From contig NW_004450481.1 in NCBI RefSeq assembly GCF_000321225.1, positions 129,394-193,393 on the forward strand: a stretch of 64,000 bases of DNA, read 5' to 3'. This document shows, one piece after another, positions 31,111 through 41,954 of this stretch. The translations under genes were made by a program, and so were the position numbers. Numbering within the stretch: the stretch's first letter is position 1; every line of letters begins with the position of its first letter. This DNA is from Odobenus rosmarus divergens. Taxonomy: Eukaryota > Chordata > Mammalia > Carnivora > Odobenidae. Under the pieces are notes generated by a model, which made no database searches, was not told where the DNA came from, and saw only the letters and a program-made list of their open reading frames with translations.

Positions 31111-31434
31111 ACTTTTATAGTTGCCTAAAGGCCTCAGCATCTGCCCACGGAATAAAGGGGCAAGTGTGGGGCTCCTTCAGCCAAAGCAGAACATGCTGGG
31201 TTCGATTTCCCAAGAGACATGTGGACGTGCCGGGAACCCTTCCCATCCCCATCTGGCTTCCCCATATGGCATCTTGACCTTCCCAATGATGCCAGAGGGC
31301 AGCCTCACGTCCTGAGCTTGCACGGGAGGAAACTGAGTCACAGTGAGTGTGAGATGTTCACCTTCATCACTGAGGGATCCCCCTCCATACATAAATGAAC
31401 GATCTGTTCTCTTACAGACACACCTCGGAACGTG
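31111..31434. other. intergenic single-copy sequence
   Basis: No gene. A minus-strand MIR-like phrase lies at 31325-31350 (GGAGGAAACTGAGTCACAGT). Confidence 0.5.
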
Positions 31435-32235
31435 CTGGGTTCTGTTTTTAACTGACAAGACACACGTAACATTCACCATCTGAACCATGTTTAGGTGTCC
31501 AGCTCAGTGACATTAAGTGCATTCACATAGGTGTGCAGCCATTCCCACCATCCACCTCCAGAACTTGTGCATCTTGCAAAACTGAAGCTCTGTCCCCACA
31601 AAACACCGACTCCCCACCCCCTCCCCCAATCCCTGGAGCACACCACCTACTTCCTGCTTCTATGAAGCTGATCACTCCAGGGACCTCATGTAAGTGGGGT
31701 CAGACAGTCTTCGTCCTTTTATGACTGAATGTCCTCAAGGTCCATCCATGGTATAGTAGGTGTCAGAATGTCCTTCCTTTTTAAGACTGAATATTACCCC
31801 ATCATATGGATGTTGCACTTTGTTTATCCATTCATCTGTCCCTGGACAACTGGGTTGCTCCCATCTTTTCTTTGACTACCGTGGATGATGTTTCTGTGAA
31901 CATGGCATACAAGGATCTCTCGGAGACCCTGCTTTCAATTTTTTTTAGAGATACATCCAGAAGTGGGACCATTGTCATACGGTAATTCTATGTTTAATTT
32001 TTTGGGGGGGTGACAGCAATTCTGTTTTCCACAGTGGCTGCAGCATTTTACACTCCCACCAACGGGCACAGGGGTTCAAATGTCTCTACATCCTCACCAA
32101 CACTTGTTATTTCCTGATTTTTGGGTAGTAGCTATCCTAATGGGTGTGAAGTGGTATCTCATGGTGGTTTTGATTTGCATTTCCCTGATGTGCTTTTTGG
32201 CTATTTGTATATCTTCTCTGGATGAGAACATGTTT
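31435..32235 (-). mobile_element. L1M 3' end, inverted (about 0.8 kb)
   Basis: From ACGTAACATTCACCATCTGA through CATCTTGCAAAACTGAAGCT, CCCATCATATGGATGTTGCA, CCACAGTGGCTGCAGCATTT to GATTTGCATTTCCCTGATGT. It reaches the 3' part of ORF2 but has no open frame. Confidence 0.88.
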
Positions 32236-32399
32236 TTAATTCCTGGGGGCCACTCTGAAGCAAAGAGGAGTGGCCAGTTTCCCTCTGGCAGGGAGGGGAG
32301 CAGCTTCCTCAGGAGCCCCCTGATCACCTACCATGTGCTGGGGGTCTCCGAGGGGGAGACCCAGGCTCTCTCGAGATCAGCTCACTACTCACGACTCTG
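32236..32399. other. intergenic single-copy sequence
   Basis: Nothing recognised. Confidence 0.45.
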
Positions 32400-32700
32400 C
32401 CACACTGCTCGGCATCTCCACAGCTTTCCGTATGCAGTTCCGTCTGCCTGGAATGCCCTTTCGCCCGCTCCACTGGCAACACAGAAAACTCCTACTCATC
32501 TGTCAAAACCCAGTTCAAAACCTCTTCCTCTGTGAGATTGCTCCTGCTTATCCCCATTCACTTATCCATTCAGCTACCCCACATTTACACTGGGCATGGA
32601 GCGGACAGCGTCAACCAAGAAAACACAGTCCCTGCCCCCATTCAGCCCACAGTCTTGCTGTGATCCGTCTCTCCCACTGACACAACCCAATTGTCCTGAG
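32400..32700 (+). mobile_element. L2 LINE fragment
   Basis: GCAGTTCCGTCTGCCTGGAA, TGCCCTTTCGCCCGCTCCAC, TGTCAAAACCCAGTTCAAAA; L2 3' order, with the far end decayed. Confidence 0.72.
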
Positions 32701-32789
32701 TCACTATTTATTATCTGGGTGCCTGAGAACTTGCTCTTCCCTGAGACAGGATTCTTACCCATGTAGCCGATACTACAAGGCACTGAATT

Positions 32790-32935
32790 CTCACAGCTAT
32801 GAAACATGTACTATTGTTATCCCCATCTTACAGATGAGGAAACCGAGACTCAGAGAGGTTAAGCGGCTTGCCCAAGGTCACACAGCTGGTAAGTGGCCGA
32901 ACTGGGATTTGAACGCAGTCAGCCCAGCTTAAGAG
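32790..32935 (-). mobile_element. MIR, inverted, well preserved
   Basis: TCCCCATCTTACAGATGAGG, AAACCGAGACTCAGAGAGGT, CTTGCCCAAGGTCACACAGC and GGGATTTGAACGCAGTCAGC. About 145 bp of the MIR core. Confidence 0.9.
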
Positions 32936-33287
32936 TTTACATGGCCCTGTGTCTCCTCGAAGGGATAGGCTTCCAAATCTTTTCAGCCTTCTTGAGCTCA
33001 TCCCCAAACCCCCACTTTGTCCTTGCCCCACCTCCCCAGATTTGAGCCCAGTTCCTTGGCTGTGACCTGGCCAGAGAACCCACCTCCCTCTATCTGGACC
33101 ATATACCTCTGTTGATGTGGCAGAGCCTCACCGCATCCCAGGGCCCTCCCCCGCCCCTTGCTGAGTCATATCAACCCAACGGAACCCTGAAGTTTTTCTC
33201 ACAGGTGCTACAGATACGCCGTTATCTCCTCCACCTGCTCCTGGACACTTCCTTTCCTTGAACCCAAGGGTGGGGTTGAACTCCTTT
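32936..33287. other. intergenic single-copy sequence
   Basis: No gene. TGCTGAGTCATATCAACCC near 33160 contains an AP-1-like TGAGTCA. Confidence 0.45.
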
Positions 33288-33865
33288 TTTTTTTTTAATT
33301 GCGGTGAAATTCGCATGACATAAAATTTACCATTTCAAAGTAAACAACTCAGTGGCATTTAGTCTATTCACAATGTTATGCAACCACCACCTCTAATTCC
33401 AGAACATTTTCATCAGCTCCCAAAGGAGACCTTGTCCACTTTTCCCTTCCCCCAGCCCCTTGCAACCGCTAGTCTACTTTCTGTCTGTATGGATTTGCCT
33501 ATTCTGGACATTTCATACAGGTGGGATCCTACAACAGGTGGCCTCTCGGGTCTGGCTTCTTTCACTCAGCATGATGTTTTCAAGGTTCATCCACTTGGTA
33601 GCGTGTATAAGGGCTTCATGCCTTTTTAGGGCTGAATAATATACCGTCGTGTGGATGGACCACACTGTGCTCATCTGTTTATCGCTCTGATGGACATTCG
33701 GGTTGTTTTCACTGTTGGGCAATTGTGAATGGTGCTGCGATGAGCATGCATGAACAAGGTTTTGTTTAAACACCTGTTTTTTATTTTGGGGGGGTATATT
33801 CCTGGGAGTGTAATTGCTGGGTCATATGGTAATTCTATGTGTAAATTTTTGAGGAAATGCCAAGC
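33288..33865 (-). mobile_element. L1M 3' end, inverted
   Basis: T run, then TGCGGTGAAATTCGCATGAC, GCAACCACCACCTCTAATTC, GCATGATGTTTTCAAGGTTC and GGGTCATATGGTAATTCTAT. Typical of the copies in this window. Confidence 0.9.
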
Positions 33866-33889
33866 TTCAGCGACTGCACCAAAACAAAG

Positions 33890-33940
33890 TCACCTGACTA
33901 GGACCCAAGTTCAAATCTTGGCTCAACCACTGTGACCACA
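33890..33940 (+). mobile_element. MIR scrap
   Basis: GGACCCAAGTTCAAATCTTG then GCTCAACCACTGTGACC; the tRNA-related head of MIR. Confidence 0.55.
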
Positions 33941-34239
33941 TGATCCTTTTCCTTCCCCATCATGCATCCTGCTTTGTCTGGTAACAACACCAGGTTCTCC
34001 TTCCAGGAATCGCCACCGCGTCCTGGCCAGGGGTCTGTCCATCCCAGAACCCCGGACTCCCTTGGGGTGGGAAGGAGGGTGGAATTGGGGAAACCCAAGA
34101 CAGCTCCCCCAGCTAGTGAAACCCCCATGGGCAAGGCAGCCCCGAGATCCACTTGGCGGGGGGAGCAGAGAGGAGAGGGTGGCCTTGGCGGCTGCCACGG
34201 ACCCTTAAGCCAGCAAGATTTTAAATCTGTTTTTGCACA
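33941..34239. other. intergenic single-copy sequence
   Basis: Nothing recognised. Confidence 0.5.
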
Positions 34240-34815
34240 GAAATAGCCGGGGAGATCTTAGAACAGGAATGAAAAAGAACCTGTGTTTAGAGCCTGAGTG
34301 TGCAGGCAGCCGGCAGCGTTTAGCCTGGCGCGGGCGATCGAAAGCAAGTGTGCGGTTACGGTCGTGTTCAAAAATACGGCTGCGAAGGAGCGAGCTCGGG
34401 GTTGGGCCGCGCGCCCTGTAATTCTCTTTCCAAATAAAAGGCTGAACTATTCCTGGCTCAGCTTGGGGACTTCTGTGGCTGCTGGGGCTCCAAGGAGGCC
34501 AGCCTGGAATGTCAGGCATGGCCCGCGCCCTGCCCGGCCGGGGCCTCTGCTGCCTGGGAGTTTACATTTCGAGCCTGTCATTGTAAGACTTTTTAATTAA
34601 AATGTTATTCCCGCAGGGGCCGTCCAAGGCTGCCCAAGCCCGGGACCCCTTACACAGGAGACCCACGGGCTTGTGGCTAAGCATTGGGAGCGAGTGTGTG
34701 ATGTTTGGCAGCTTGAGTCAATTTTGAGCTATTTGTGGAGGGGATAAAAAAAAAATAAAATAAAACCAAACATTGTTTGAAGTTCGCCAAATATAGCATT
34801 TTGCATTTCTATAAG
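34240..34815. promoter_or_regulatory. candidate regulatory segment: small CpG cluster plus AP-1 site
   Basis: Repeat-free block with a CpG-dense part (about 34315-34420, including GGCGCGGGCGATCG and GGGCCGCGCGCC), an AT-rich core (TTTTTAATTAAAATG near 34591) and the perfect AP-1 word TGAGTCA at 34714-34720. The mix of composition blocks and absence of repeats are typical of conserved enhancers. Conservation has not been tested. Confidence 0.35.
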
Positions 34816-34849
34816 CAAAGCCCTGATTTTAAAAAATAGTGCCTATTGG

Positions 34850-35040
34850 AGCAGCCGTACGGAGGAATGAAGTCTGTTACCACGTGGGTGAACCTCGAAA
34901 CTATGACTGCTATCAAAAGAGACCAGACACAAAAGGCCACGTGTTATATGGTCGCATTTATAGGAGATGTCCAGAATGTCCAGAGATGGGGAGCAGATCG
35001 GCGCTTGCCAGGAGAAGGCCGGAGGGATGGGCAGTGCCAC
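34850..35040 (+). mobile_element. L1M 3' fragment
   Basis: GGAGCAGCCGTACGGAGGAA, GGGTGAACCTCGAAACTATG, CAGACACAAAAGGCCACGTG and CCAGAATGTCCAGAGATGGG. Confidence 0.8.
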
Positions 35041-35424
35041 TGGGGGGCATGCGTGGCACCGGTCTCTCTGCCCTCTGGCATAGGCAGCAACCCAGCTTAC
35101 GACAGCCAGACCTGTCACCTTCCTGTCCTGCCACAGCAGGAGCAAACAGCGCTCAGGCAGTGCTCCTCCAGAGACCACGCAGCCACGGACCTGAGCTTGC
35201 CAAGATGGCTGAGGGGGCCGGTGGGGTGGAGGAGAAGGGGCATGTGGCCCTGGGAGACTGACCCTGACCGCCCTGTTCCCCCTACTGCAGCCATGGAGTC
35301 TTCCAGTCACCTCTAACCCCCGTTCTGAAGCTGGGGTGCTTCTCTCCAAAATTCTGGTGCCCACCTCATGCCCAAAGATTTGACTTCATTGGGCGCAGTG
35401 TGGGGGGAGAACCAAGGCTTCTGT
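35041..35424. other. intergenic single-copy sequence
   Basis: No gene. The 140- and 156-codon frames that cross it begin in the L1 fragment and are not credible. Confidence 0.5.
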
Positions 35425-35532
35425 TTCACAACGTTTTATTTTGAAAAACGTGCAACCTAGGGAAATGTTGCCGGAATAATATAAGTGAACATCTTACTTA
35501 CCCTGCACCCAGACTCACAAACTGCTAACCAC
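35425..35532 (-). mobile_element. old L1ME-type fragment, inverted
   Basis: CAACGTTTTATTTTGAAAAA, AATATAAGTGAACATCTTAC and CACAAACTGCTAACC resemble an old L1 3' region on the minus strand. Confidence 0.5.
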
Positions 35533-35539
35533 TTACCAC

Positions 35540-35660
35540 TCTCTCTCTTTCTCTCTCTCTCTCTCTACGTGTAGACATATACACACAATTAATATAAATT
35601 ATCGATTTTATATATAAATATATATACACTTGATAGAAATGATATATATATTCATAATTT
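35540..35660. repeat. (CT)n followed by (TA)-rich tract
   Basis: CTCTCTCTTTCTCTCTCTCT near 35540 passes into TATATAAATATATATACAC. Compound low-complexity DNA directly before a SINE. Confidence 0.9.
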
Positions 35661-35662
35661 AT

Positions 35663-35847
35663 TTTTTTAAGATTTTATTTATTTGTCAGAGAGAGCGAGA
35701 GAGCACAAGCAGGGGGAGCAGCAGGTTGAGGGAGAAGCAGGCTCCCCGCGGAGCAGGGAGCCCGATGCGGGGCTCCGTCCCAGGACCCTGGGATCGTGAC
35801 CTGAGCCGAAGGCAGACGCTTAACTGACTGAGCCACCCAGGGGTCCC
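35663..35847 (-). mobile_element. Can-SINE, inverted
   Basis: TTTTTTTAAGATTTTATTTA to GAGCCACCCAGGGGTCCC. Flanked by TTCATAATTTAT on the left and TACATAATTTAT on the right, a probable target-site duplication in AT-rich DNA. Confidence 0.94.
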
Positions 35848-35879
35848 TATATACATAATTTATATATTAACATATATGA

Positions 35880-36305
35880 TATCAGTCTGCTAGGCTGCTG
35901 TAACAAAATACCACCGACCGGGTGTCCTAAACAACAGAAACTTATTGTCTCATGGTTGTGCAGGCTGGAAGCCCAAGGTCAATGCGTCGATCGGGTCGGG
36001 GGGCTGGTGTTTCCTCCCGAGCGCCCTCTCTTTGCCTTGCAGACGGCTGCCTTCTTGCCAGGTCCCGCATCATATGTCTTTTTCCTGAATGCACGCCCAT
36101 CCTTGGTGCTTCTCTGTGTCCTCTTCTTATAATGACACCAGTCAGATTGGATTAGGGCTCACTCTCTGGCTTTGTCTTACCTTGGTCACCTTGTTCAAGG
36201 CCCAGTCTCTGAACACAGTCACATTCTGAGATGCCGGGGGTGACGACTTCAACAGATGAGTTTAGGGTCAAGGACACAAATATTCAGTCCATAGCAATAT
36301 AATAT
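35880..36305 (-). mobile_element. MLT1-type solitary LTR, inverted
   Basis: GCTGTAACAAAATACCACCG, CTTATTGTCTCATGGTTGTG, CCTCTTCTTATAATGACACC and ACACAAATATTCAGTCCATA give the reverse-strand MLT1 order. Non-coding remnant of an ERVL-MaLR element. Confidence 0.82.
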
Positions 36306-36489
36306 AATACCGTTTCTGAGCCATTTGAGGGTACACTGCAGACATCATGTTCCATGACCCCTGAGAACCAGGAGATTCTCCCACACAACTCCCAGACAAA
36401 TGTCACACTCCCCAAATCTCACCTTTAGAAATAACATTGTCCAATCTACAGTCACAGATCCCTAACTTCCCCGGTAATATCTGCCCGGG
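36306..36489. other. intergenic single-copy sequence
   Basis: Nothing recognised between the two LTRs. Confidence 0.45.
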
Positions 36490-36820
36490 TCTGAATGTTT
36501 GTGTCCCCCTAAAATTCATACGTGGAAACCCTAACTCCAGTGACATGGTAGTAAGAGGCGGGGTCCTTGGGTGGGGATTAGGTCATGAGGGTGGAGCCCC
36601 ATGAATGGAATCGGTGCCCTTATCAGTGGGACCCCAAAGTGCTCCCTTGTCCCATCTGGTACGTGAGGACACGGCAAGGGACGAACCAGGGAGAGGCTTC
36701 CTACCAGACACCGGATCTGCCAGCACCTTGATCTTGGACTGTGAGAAATAAATGTGCTGATGAGCCCCCCGGTCTGTGGTATTCTGTTACAGCTCCCCGA
36801 ACAGACTAGGATGATGTCCT
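36490..36820 (+). mobile_element. MLT1A-like solitary LTR
   Basis: GTGTCCCCCTAAAATTCATA, GGTCATGAGGGTGGAGCCCC, CAGCACCTTGATCTTGGACT, AGAAATAAATGTGCTG and a GACTAGGATGATG end. No internal region remains. It lies close to the inverted MLT1 at 35.9 kb but the two are different subtypes, so they are not a provirus pair. Confidence 0.85.
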
Positions 36821-38018
36821 TTACGGCAACTTTTTCTTTTCTCATTTAGGGTCCCTTTCACACTCACCTGCTGTCTTTGTTCTCCTGTCTTTTTAGCTCC
36901 CCTTCCTTAGGAGCGGTTTCTCAGCTTTCCTGTGTCTTTCACAGCATCGATATTTTCAGAGAGTCCGGGCAGGTGTTTCAAAGAACACCCCCCAGCAGGC
37001 CGGCCTGCTGCTTGCCTGTCAGGGCAGGATGCACAGGAATGATGCCTGATCTCCCCGTTGTATCGCATCGGGGGGCATCGGAGGTTGGCTTGTCCCGTGG
37101 CTGGTGATGTTAATTGTGCTCACTTGGTTCAGGTGGTGGGATCCTATGTCTTAACATCTCCCCGGGGGGCACAGGAACATTCAGGCGGTGATGGAAATGA
37201 CTGGCCTCAGTCCCCTTCGCTTTTCTGCAAGTGTAGGGAAGCTGCAGAGCTTTGCCCGCCCGAGCCGCCGTGCCTAGCCTGGCACTTCCTCACCCTGGCC
37301 AGGTGAAAAGGAGACAACAGGGCTCCGGCACGGCTCAGACCCTTCCCTAACCCTGAAGAGTTTCATAAAGGAGACCAGGTGAGGGTGGGTGGGATGCATT
37401 CCTGGAGGCTTCCTGGAGAAGGGGTCCTCTAAGCTATGCCTGCGAATGGGCTGCTCCCAGTGCCATCCCAGGATCCCAGGTTCTCGCCAGCACGTCTGTA
37501 GGGACCTCCTTCTGAGCTCATCCAGCGGGACAGCCTGGGGGTTCACCGGCCCCCCCTTCAGGGGCTCATTTTGAATCTCCCCATCAGATGCTTGTGGCGG
37601 TTTCCCAGCGCCGCGGGCAAACTCACTCGGGCCCCCAGCATCAGGGACCAGACCGCTGTGCCTTCTTTGAAGTTGATGATCTCCAGGAGACAGGACTTCA
37701 ATCTCTTCTTTCATCCCAGCAGCTTTGGAGTCCGGACCACAGGCCAGTGTGTTTGGTGGCCCTGGAGGGAGAGAGGGGAGCTATTCTGGGTTCTGAGGGC
37801 TGTAATTTCTGCTGCTCAGAGAAAGCTGGAGGGAGAAGGGAGCAAGAGGAGAGACGACTGGCTTCCCTCATCCAACCTCAGTTTGCCCATCTGCTAAAGG
37901 GGTGAGTCCCTCACACCTCACTGGAGGGATGCTGGCTATAAAAAGTCCAACCCAGAGTTGGTCCTTGGGAGCCAGAGGGAGCGATCTCCCACTCCCCCTC
38001 TGCCTTGCATCAAAACAG
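36821..38018. other. intergenic single-copy sequence (about 1.2 kb)
   Basis: No gene. A MIR-like phrase lies at 37865-37900 (CCAACCTCAGTTTGCCCATC). The 146-codon minus-strand frame and others show no recognisable domains. Confidence 0.5.
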
Positions 38019-38019
38019 G

Positions 38020-38240
38020 GCAGGTGGGGTAGGGGTGGGGTGGGGAGGATGGTGATTTTAACCTCCAGGGGACACCGGCTGATGCCTGAAGGCTTTTTTG
38101 GTTGTCTCCACTGGCAGGGGGTACCACCAGCATCTGGTAGTGGAGACCAGGGACACTGCTCAGCTCCCTACAGTGTACGGGACGGCCTGACCCAAGAGTG
38201 ATCCAGCCCCAAATGTCAGCGGTGTGGGGTGTGCGAACCT
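38020..38240 (+). mobile_element. MER20 (hAT-Charlie) fragment
   Basis: TTGGTTGTCTCCACTGGCAG, GTACCACCAGCATCTGGTAG, CAGTGTACGGGACGGCCTG and CCAAATGTCAGCGGTG follow the MER20 order. A non-autonomous DNA transposon. Confidence 0.8.
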
Positions 38241-38329
38241 GCTGTAGAGAAATAATGTATCTCTCATGCATCAGGATGACTTTCATGTAGGTGACTTTGT
38301 GATTGAAAATATGATTCAGTGTTACACGC

Positions 38330-38462
38330 AAGTATGTGTATTACATTGTTTCTAATAATGGTGACAGATTGGAAGCAGCTGAGGCATCTGTCAGTAGGGC
38401 AACAGCTAAATACGCAGGCATCTATTCATAGAATTGAATATTAAACTGCTTTTATAAAGATG
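38330..38462 (+). mobile_element. old L1 fragment
   Basis: TTCTAATAATGGTGACAGAT, TTGGAAGCAGCTGAGG and TTGAATATTAAACTGCTTTT resemble an L1 3' region (the AATACTATGCAGCC-type zone). Weak match. Confidence 0.5.
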
Positions 38463-38464
38463 AA

Positions 38465-38645
38465 GTGTTCTACAGTAGCTATCCTCACCCAGGGGCAGTT
38501 TTGCTCCCAGGGGGACATCGTCATACCTGGGAGGGGAGTACCATTGGCATCTGGGGGCTGGAGACCTACAGTGCACGGGGCAGCCCAGCCACAGAGAATG
38601 ATCCAGCCCCAGACATCAGTACTGCTGAGGTTGAGATTCCCTGGA
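38465..38645 (+). mobile_element. MER20 (hAT-Charlie) fragment, second copy
   Basis: CAGGGGCAGTTTTGCTCCCA, GGGGGACATCGTCATACCTG, GCATCTGGGGGCTGGAGACC and CTGAGGTTGAGATTCCCTGG. It keeps both the start and the end of MER20. A decayed third piece may lie at 38650-38775. Confidence 0.85.
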
Positions 38646-38884
38646 CTAAGGGAGCCGTCGGGAGGGGGACACTGGAGCCGAGATCCGAACATGCCACCCG
38701 AAGGGATGTTTGCAAGCCCCACCTGGCAGGGGGCACAACTGATGATCAGACTGGGGCAAAAATGATCCAGCAGGGGAGGAAGCAGGAGGCTGGTGTTGGC
38801 GTCCCTGGGCGAGGTGGAAGGGACTCGGCTGGATTGGAGAATAGCCAGCAAGGGGAGGAGACACTGCATGTCACATGTCACCAA

Positions 38885-39112
38885 ATACTATCCCTCTTTT
38901 AATATTTTTCAACTATTAAAAAATGTAAACACCATTCTTATCAGGGATGGGGGTGACAGCCAAGGGGCGTGGGGCTCCTTTTGGGGTAATAATTATCGAT
39001 TGTAATGATGGATGCACAGCTCTGTGAATATACTAAAATTCATCAAATTGGACCATCTAAATAGGTGAAGTTGCATGGTATGTGGGTTATACCTCCATAA
39101 AACTGTTATAAA
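38885..39112 (+). mobile_element. L1M 3' terminus
   Basis: ATGGATGCACAGCTCTGTGA, AAAATTCATCAAATTGGACC and TATACCTCCATAAAACTGTT. It ends in an A-rich tail and abuts another L1M copy. Confidence 0.87.
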
Positions 39113-39605
39113 AAGAAAATACACAATAGCCAAAGGTGGAAACAACCCAAATGTCTGTTGATGGATGAATGAATAAGCAAAATATGGTCCATCCATACAA
39201 TACGATCTTACTGAGCCACACAAAGGAAGGAAATTCTAACACATGATATACAAGGTGGATGAACCTTGAGGACATTCTGCTGAGTGAATAAGCCAGTCAC
39301 AGAAGGACACACGCTGCATGATCCCACTAATATGAGGTCCCTAGAGGGGTCAGAGTCACAGAGCCAGGAAGTAGACAGTGTGCACCACGGGCTGGGGGAG
39401 GGGAACAGTGGGGTGGGGTTGGGGGGAGGGTGGTTAGTGTTTCCTGGGACAGAGTTTCAGTTTGGAAGATGAAAAAGTTTTGGAGATGGACATTGGGGAT
39501 GGCCGCCCATGATTGTACTTAATGTCCCTAAACTGGAGCTGCCACTGAAAACTGGTTACAATGGTACATTCTGTTATGCGTATTTTACCACAATTAAAAT
39601 AGAAA
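39113..39605 (+). mobile_element. L1M 3' end, tandem with previous
   Basis: AAAGGTGGAAACAACCCAAA, CCATCCATACAATACGATCT, GAACCTTGAGGACATTCTGC, GTTTCAGTTTGGAAGATGAA and a final TATTTTACCACAATTAAAA. About 490 bp, clearer than most. Confidence 0.92.
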
Positions 39606-39611
39606 ACGTTC

Positions 39612-39690
39612 TTGACTCTCAGGCTGCACAAAATAGGTGGTGGGCCAGATTTGGCCCCCAGGCCATAGTTTGCTGAGCCCTGAGCCCCTC
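39612..39690 (+). mobile_element. MER1-type (hAT-Charlie) terminal fragment
   Basis: GGTGGTGGGCCAGATTTGGC then CCCCAGGCCATAGTTTGCTG, the 3' end of a MER1-like element. Confidence 0.75.
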
Positions 39691-40109
39691 CTTTCCCCGC
39701 CCAGGTCTGTGAGGCCCACACACACAGGGGTCAGGTGGGACTCAGCCTCACCAGGCAAAACTGGGTGAGGATGCACCTGCTCTGGGAAGGGCAATGGGTG
39801 CCCTGGCAAGGCTGAGCCTGGGGTCTAGGGAGACCCCAGCAGGCCCAGGGCCAGGCACCTGGGGTAGAGATACAGAAGTTAGAGAAGGGATGATGAGTAA
39901 GTGGGCGTGGACAAAAATGGTGTGTGTTTGGGGTGGGGGGGCTGCTGGCACCCACCCGGCACTAAAATGCTGCACATTTTGATAAGTCACGGCTGGGGGG
40001 TGGGGGAAGCCACGGAAGTGAGAAACCGGAAGATGCTGGTCGCTCCTCTGGGCCCCATAAGCTGACCCCCTGAAAGCAGCAAGACCCTGCAGCTCGGGTG
40101 CCTCTCCTT
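39691..40109. other. intergenic single-copy sequence
   Basis: No gene or repeat recognised. Confidence 0.5.
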
Positions 40110-40460
40110 CATGGAGTGTGACTCAGGCGCTCCCCAGCTCAAACCCTTCAAGGACCACGGCCCAACCCCCCCTTGCTTTCAAGTCGAGTCCAGCCTCCCG
40201 GTCCCCAGGCACAGTTTCCTGGTCCTGCGTGAGTGGGCCCCGGTCACATCAGCTCTGGTCTTCGCACAGGCTGTTCCCCCGCAGGGACTGACCACCCATC
40301 TCTCTCCCCGTCTCAACTCCACGTGTCAGATTCCACACTGGAGCCTGCTGTTTCCCCTGCCCTGGGCTGTCCCTTCCTCTGGCCCAGCACCGACCCCACC
40401 AGCTGCTCTTTCTCCCCAGACTCAGGGCCCCTCGGCTGTGGCCCTGACCCCTGACGGAGT
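40110..40460 (+). mobile_element. L2 LINE fragment
   Basis: TCAAACCCTTCAAGGACCAC, GGTCTTCGCACAGGCTGTTC and CCAGACTCAGGGCCCCTC. L2-like order, moderately decayed. Confidence 0.6.
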
Positions 40461-40929
40461 TGGCCTTTCCAGGGGTCTCCAGCCTCACACAGCCCAAAGC
40501 CCAAGGGTTTGCTGGAGGACTTCAATAGCCTATGGCCATGGCGCAGGGCTCGGCACGGGGAAGTATAAGGCCAGGCGACCGAGCTCAGTGCCCAGGAAGC
40601 AGGGGGACAGGTGGGCTGGCAGAGCCAGCTACAAAAGGGTTAGGTGTCCAGGACGGCAGGCCCAAACTCGGGTGACAAGAAATAGCTACAGGCTTGGACG
40701 CTACTTAGGATATAAATTTAGATGCGCCTTTTAAACGAGCCCTGAGCCAATGGCCCCTTGTCTCTACTGAGATGAGGCCCCAGACCAAGGCTGATGCCAT
40801 CTGTGGGGTGCTGGGCCTGGGGGGCTGGGCCAGGAGAGAGGATCTGATCCTCGCCACTGCCAATGGCATCACCTCTAATTCGCTTTATGATCTTTTATAA
40901 TCCATCCTCACTTCCTTGGATTTCCCTCC
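40461..40929. other. intergenic single-copy sequence
   Basis: No gene; the 207-codon frame ending here is a translation of the L2-like pyrimidine tract. AT-rich block at 40870-40910 (CTTTATGATCTTTTATAATC). Confidence 0.5.
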
Positions 40930-41290
40930 AACACACTGAACTCCTCCTATTTCCCTAATTTGCTGAATTCTCAATTCCAGGCCTGTGCCCGGGCTGTGCC
41001 CTCTGCCTGGATGCCCTTCCCCCGTGTGTGCAGCTGGACCTGAACATCATCTAACCGCGCAGGGTGGCCATACTCCCTGCCCCCAGGCAGAACCGCTCCT
41101 TTCCCTCGGGGGAACCTCCAGCCCTGGGATCCTTCCATCTGGCCAGTTCTGACCACACAGGGCTGGGAGTGTCTACTTCCAGTTCTGTGTCCCCCAGGCT
41201 GGGACCGCCCCCCATGCCAGGTCCTCACTCGAAACAGCCCCGCACCCCCACTGAACAGTACCTGTCCTAGAAAAAGTGTTGACAAATGTG
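40930..41290 (+). mobile_element. L2 LINE fragment
   Basis: GCTGTGCCCTCTGCCTGGAT then GCCCTTCCCCCGTGTG, followed by L2-like 3' composition. Moderate support. Confidence 0.6.
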
Positions 41291-41589
41291 TATCCAGTGA
41301 CAAGTGGGAGAGGCGATGGCTAGTCCTCGGAAGACAGCCATCCTTCCTCCCCATCCCCACCCTGGAGGAGCCCTACAAGGCCAGTCCCTGGGCTTCTTTC
41401 TCCCTCCTGCGGCCACATCCTGCAGCTGGCTTTACAGAGACCCTCGCCTTTCGCTCTCCCACAGCTCTCCTCAACCCCACTTGGATCATCCCTCCCCCCT
41501 GCCCCTGCCCTCAAGGGGTCCTCCATCTCTCCCCCATGGGCTCCTGGCCTCAGTCAAGCCCAGATCCCTGCCCTAGAGGCATCTCCACA
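41291..41589. other. intergenic single-copy sequence
   Basis: Nothing recognised beyond C-rich composition. Confidence 0.45.
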
Positions 41590-41705
41590 ACAACATGCAA
41601 ACCTAACCAGATCTCTTCCCTGCTCTCACACCTCTCATGGCTCCCTACTGCCCTCAGAATAAAGCCTGAGCTCCACTTCTCATGTGAGGTCCCTAACCTC
41701 CCTGG
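41590..41705 (+). mobile_element. L2 LINE fragment
   Basis: CTCTCATGGCTCCCTACTGC, CCTCAGAATAAAGCCTGAGC; a short but characteristic L2 segment. Confidence 0.75.
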
Positions 41706-41954
41706 GTCCCAGTGTCCTCACTTGGAGACAATAGATCCCCCCTCACAGGGCTCCTGGGGGGACCACACGTGGTGGGAGGCAAGCAGGACCTAGCCCACAA
41801 AGGACCGCCCCCCCTTCTGTTACAAACATCTGAGCACTCACTGGGCTGGGGTTCCTCAAAATTGCTGATATTTGGGGTCAGATCATTCTCTGTGATGGAG
41901 ATATGGATGGTAGGTGATAGATGGATAGACAAACAGACAGGGTCTCTCCTGGGC
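41706..41954. other. intergenic single-copy sequence
   Basis: Nothing recognised. Confidence 0.45.

Noticed and set aside
35880..36820. Two nearby MLT1 LTRs as ends of one provirus
   Set aside because: They are in opposite orientations, belong to different subtypes and have only about 180 bp of non-viral DNA between them.
40111..40734. 207-codon + strand frame
   Set aside because: Largely a translation of L2-like pyrimidine-rich DNA; no protein family recognised.
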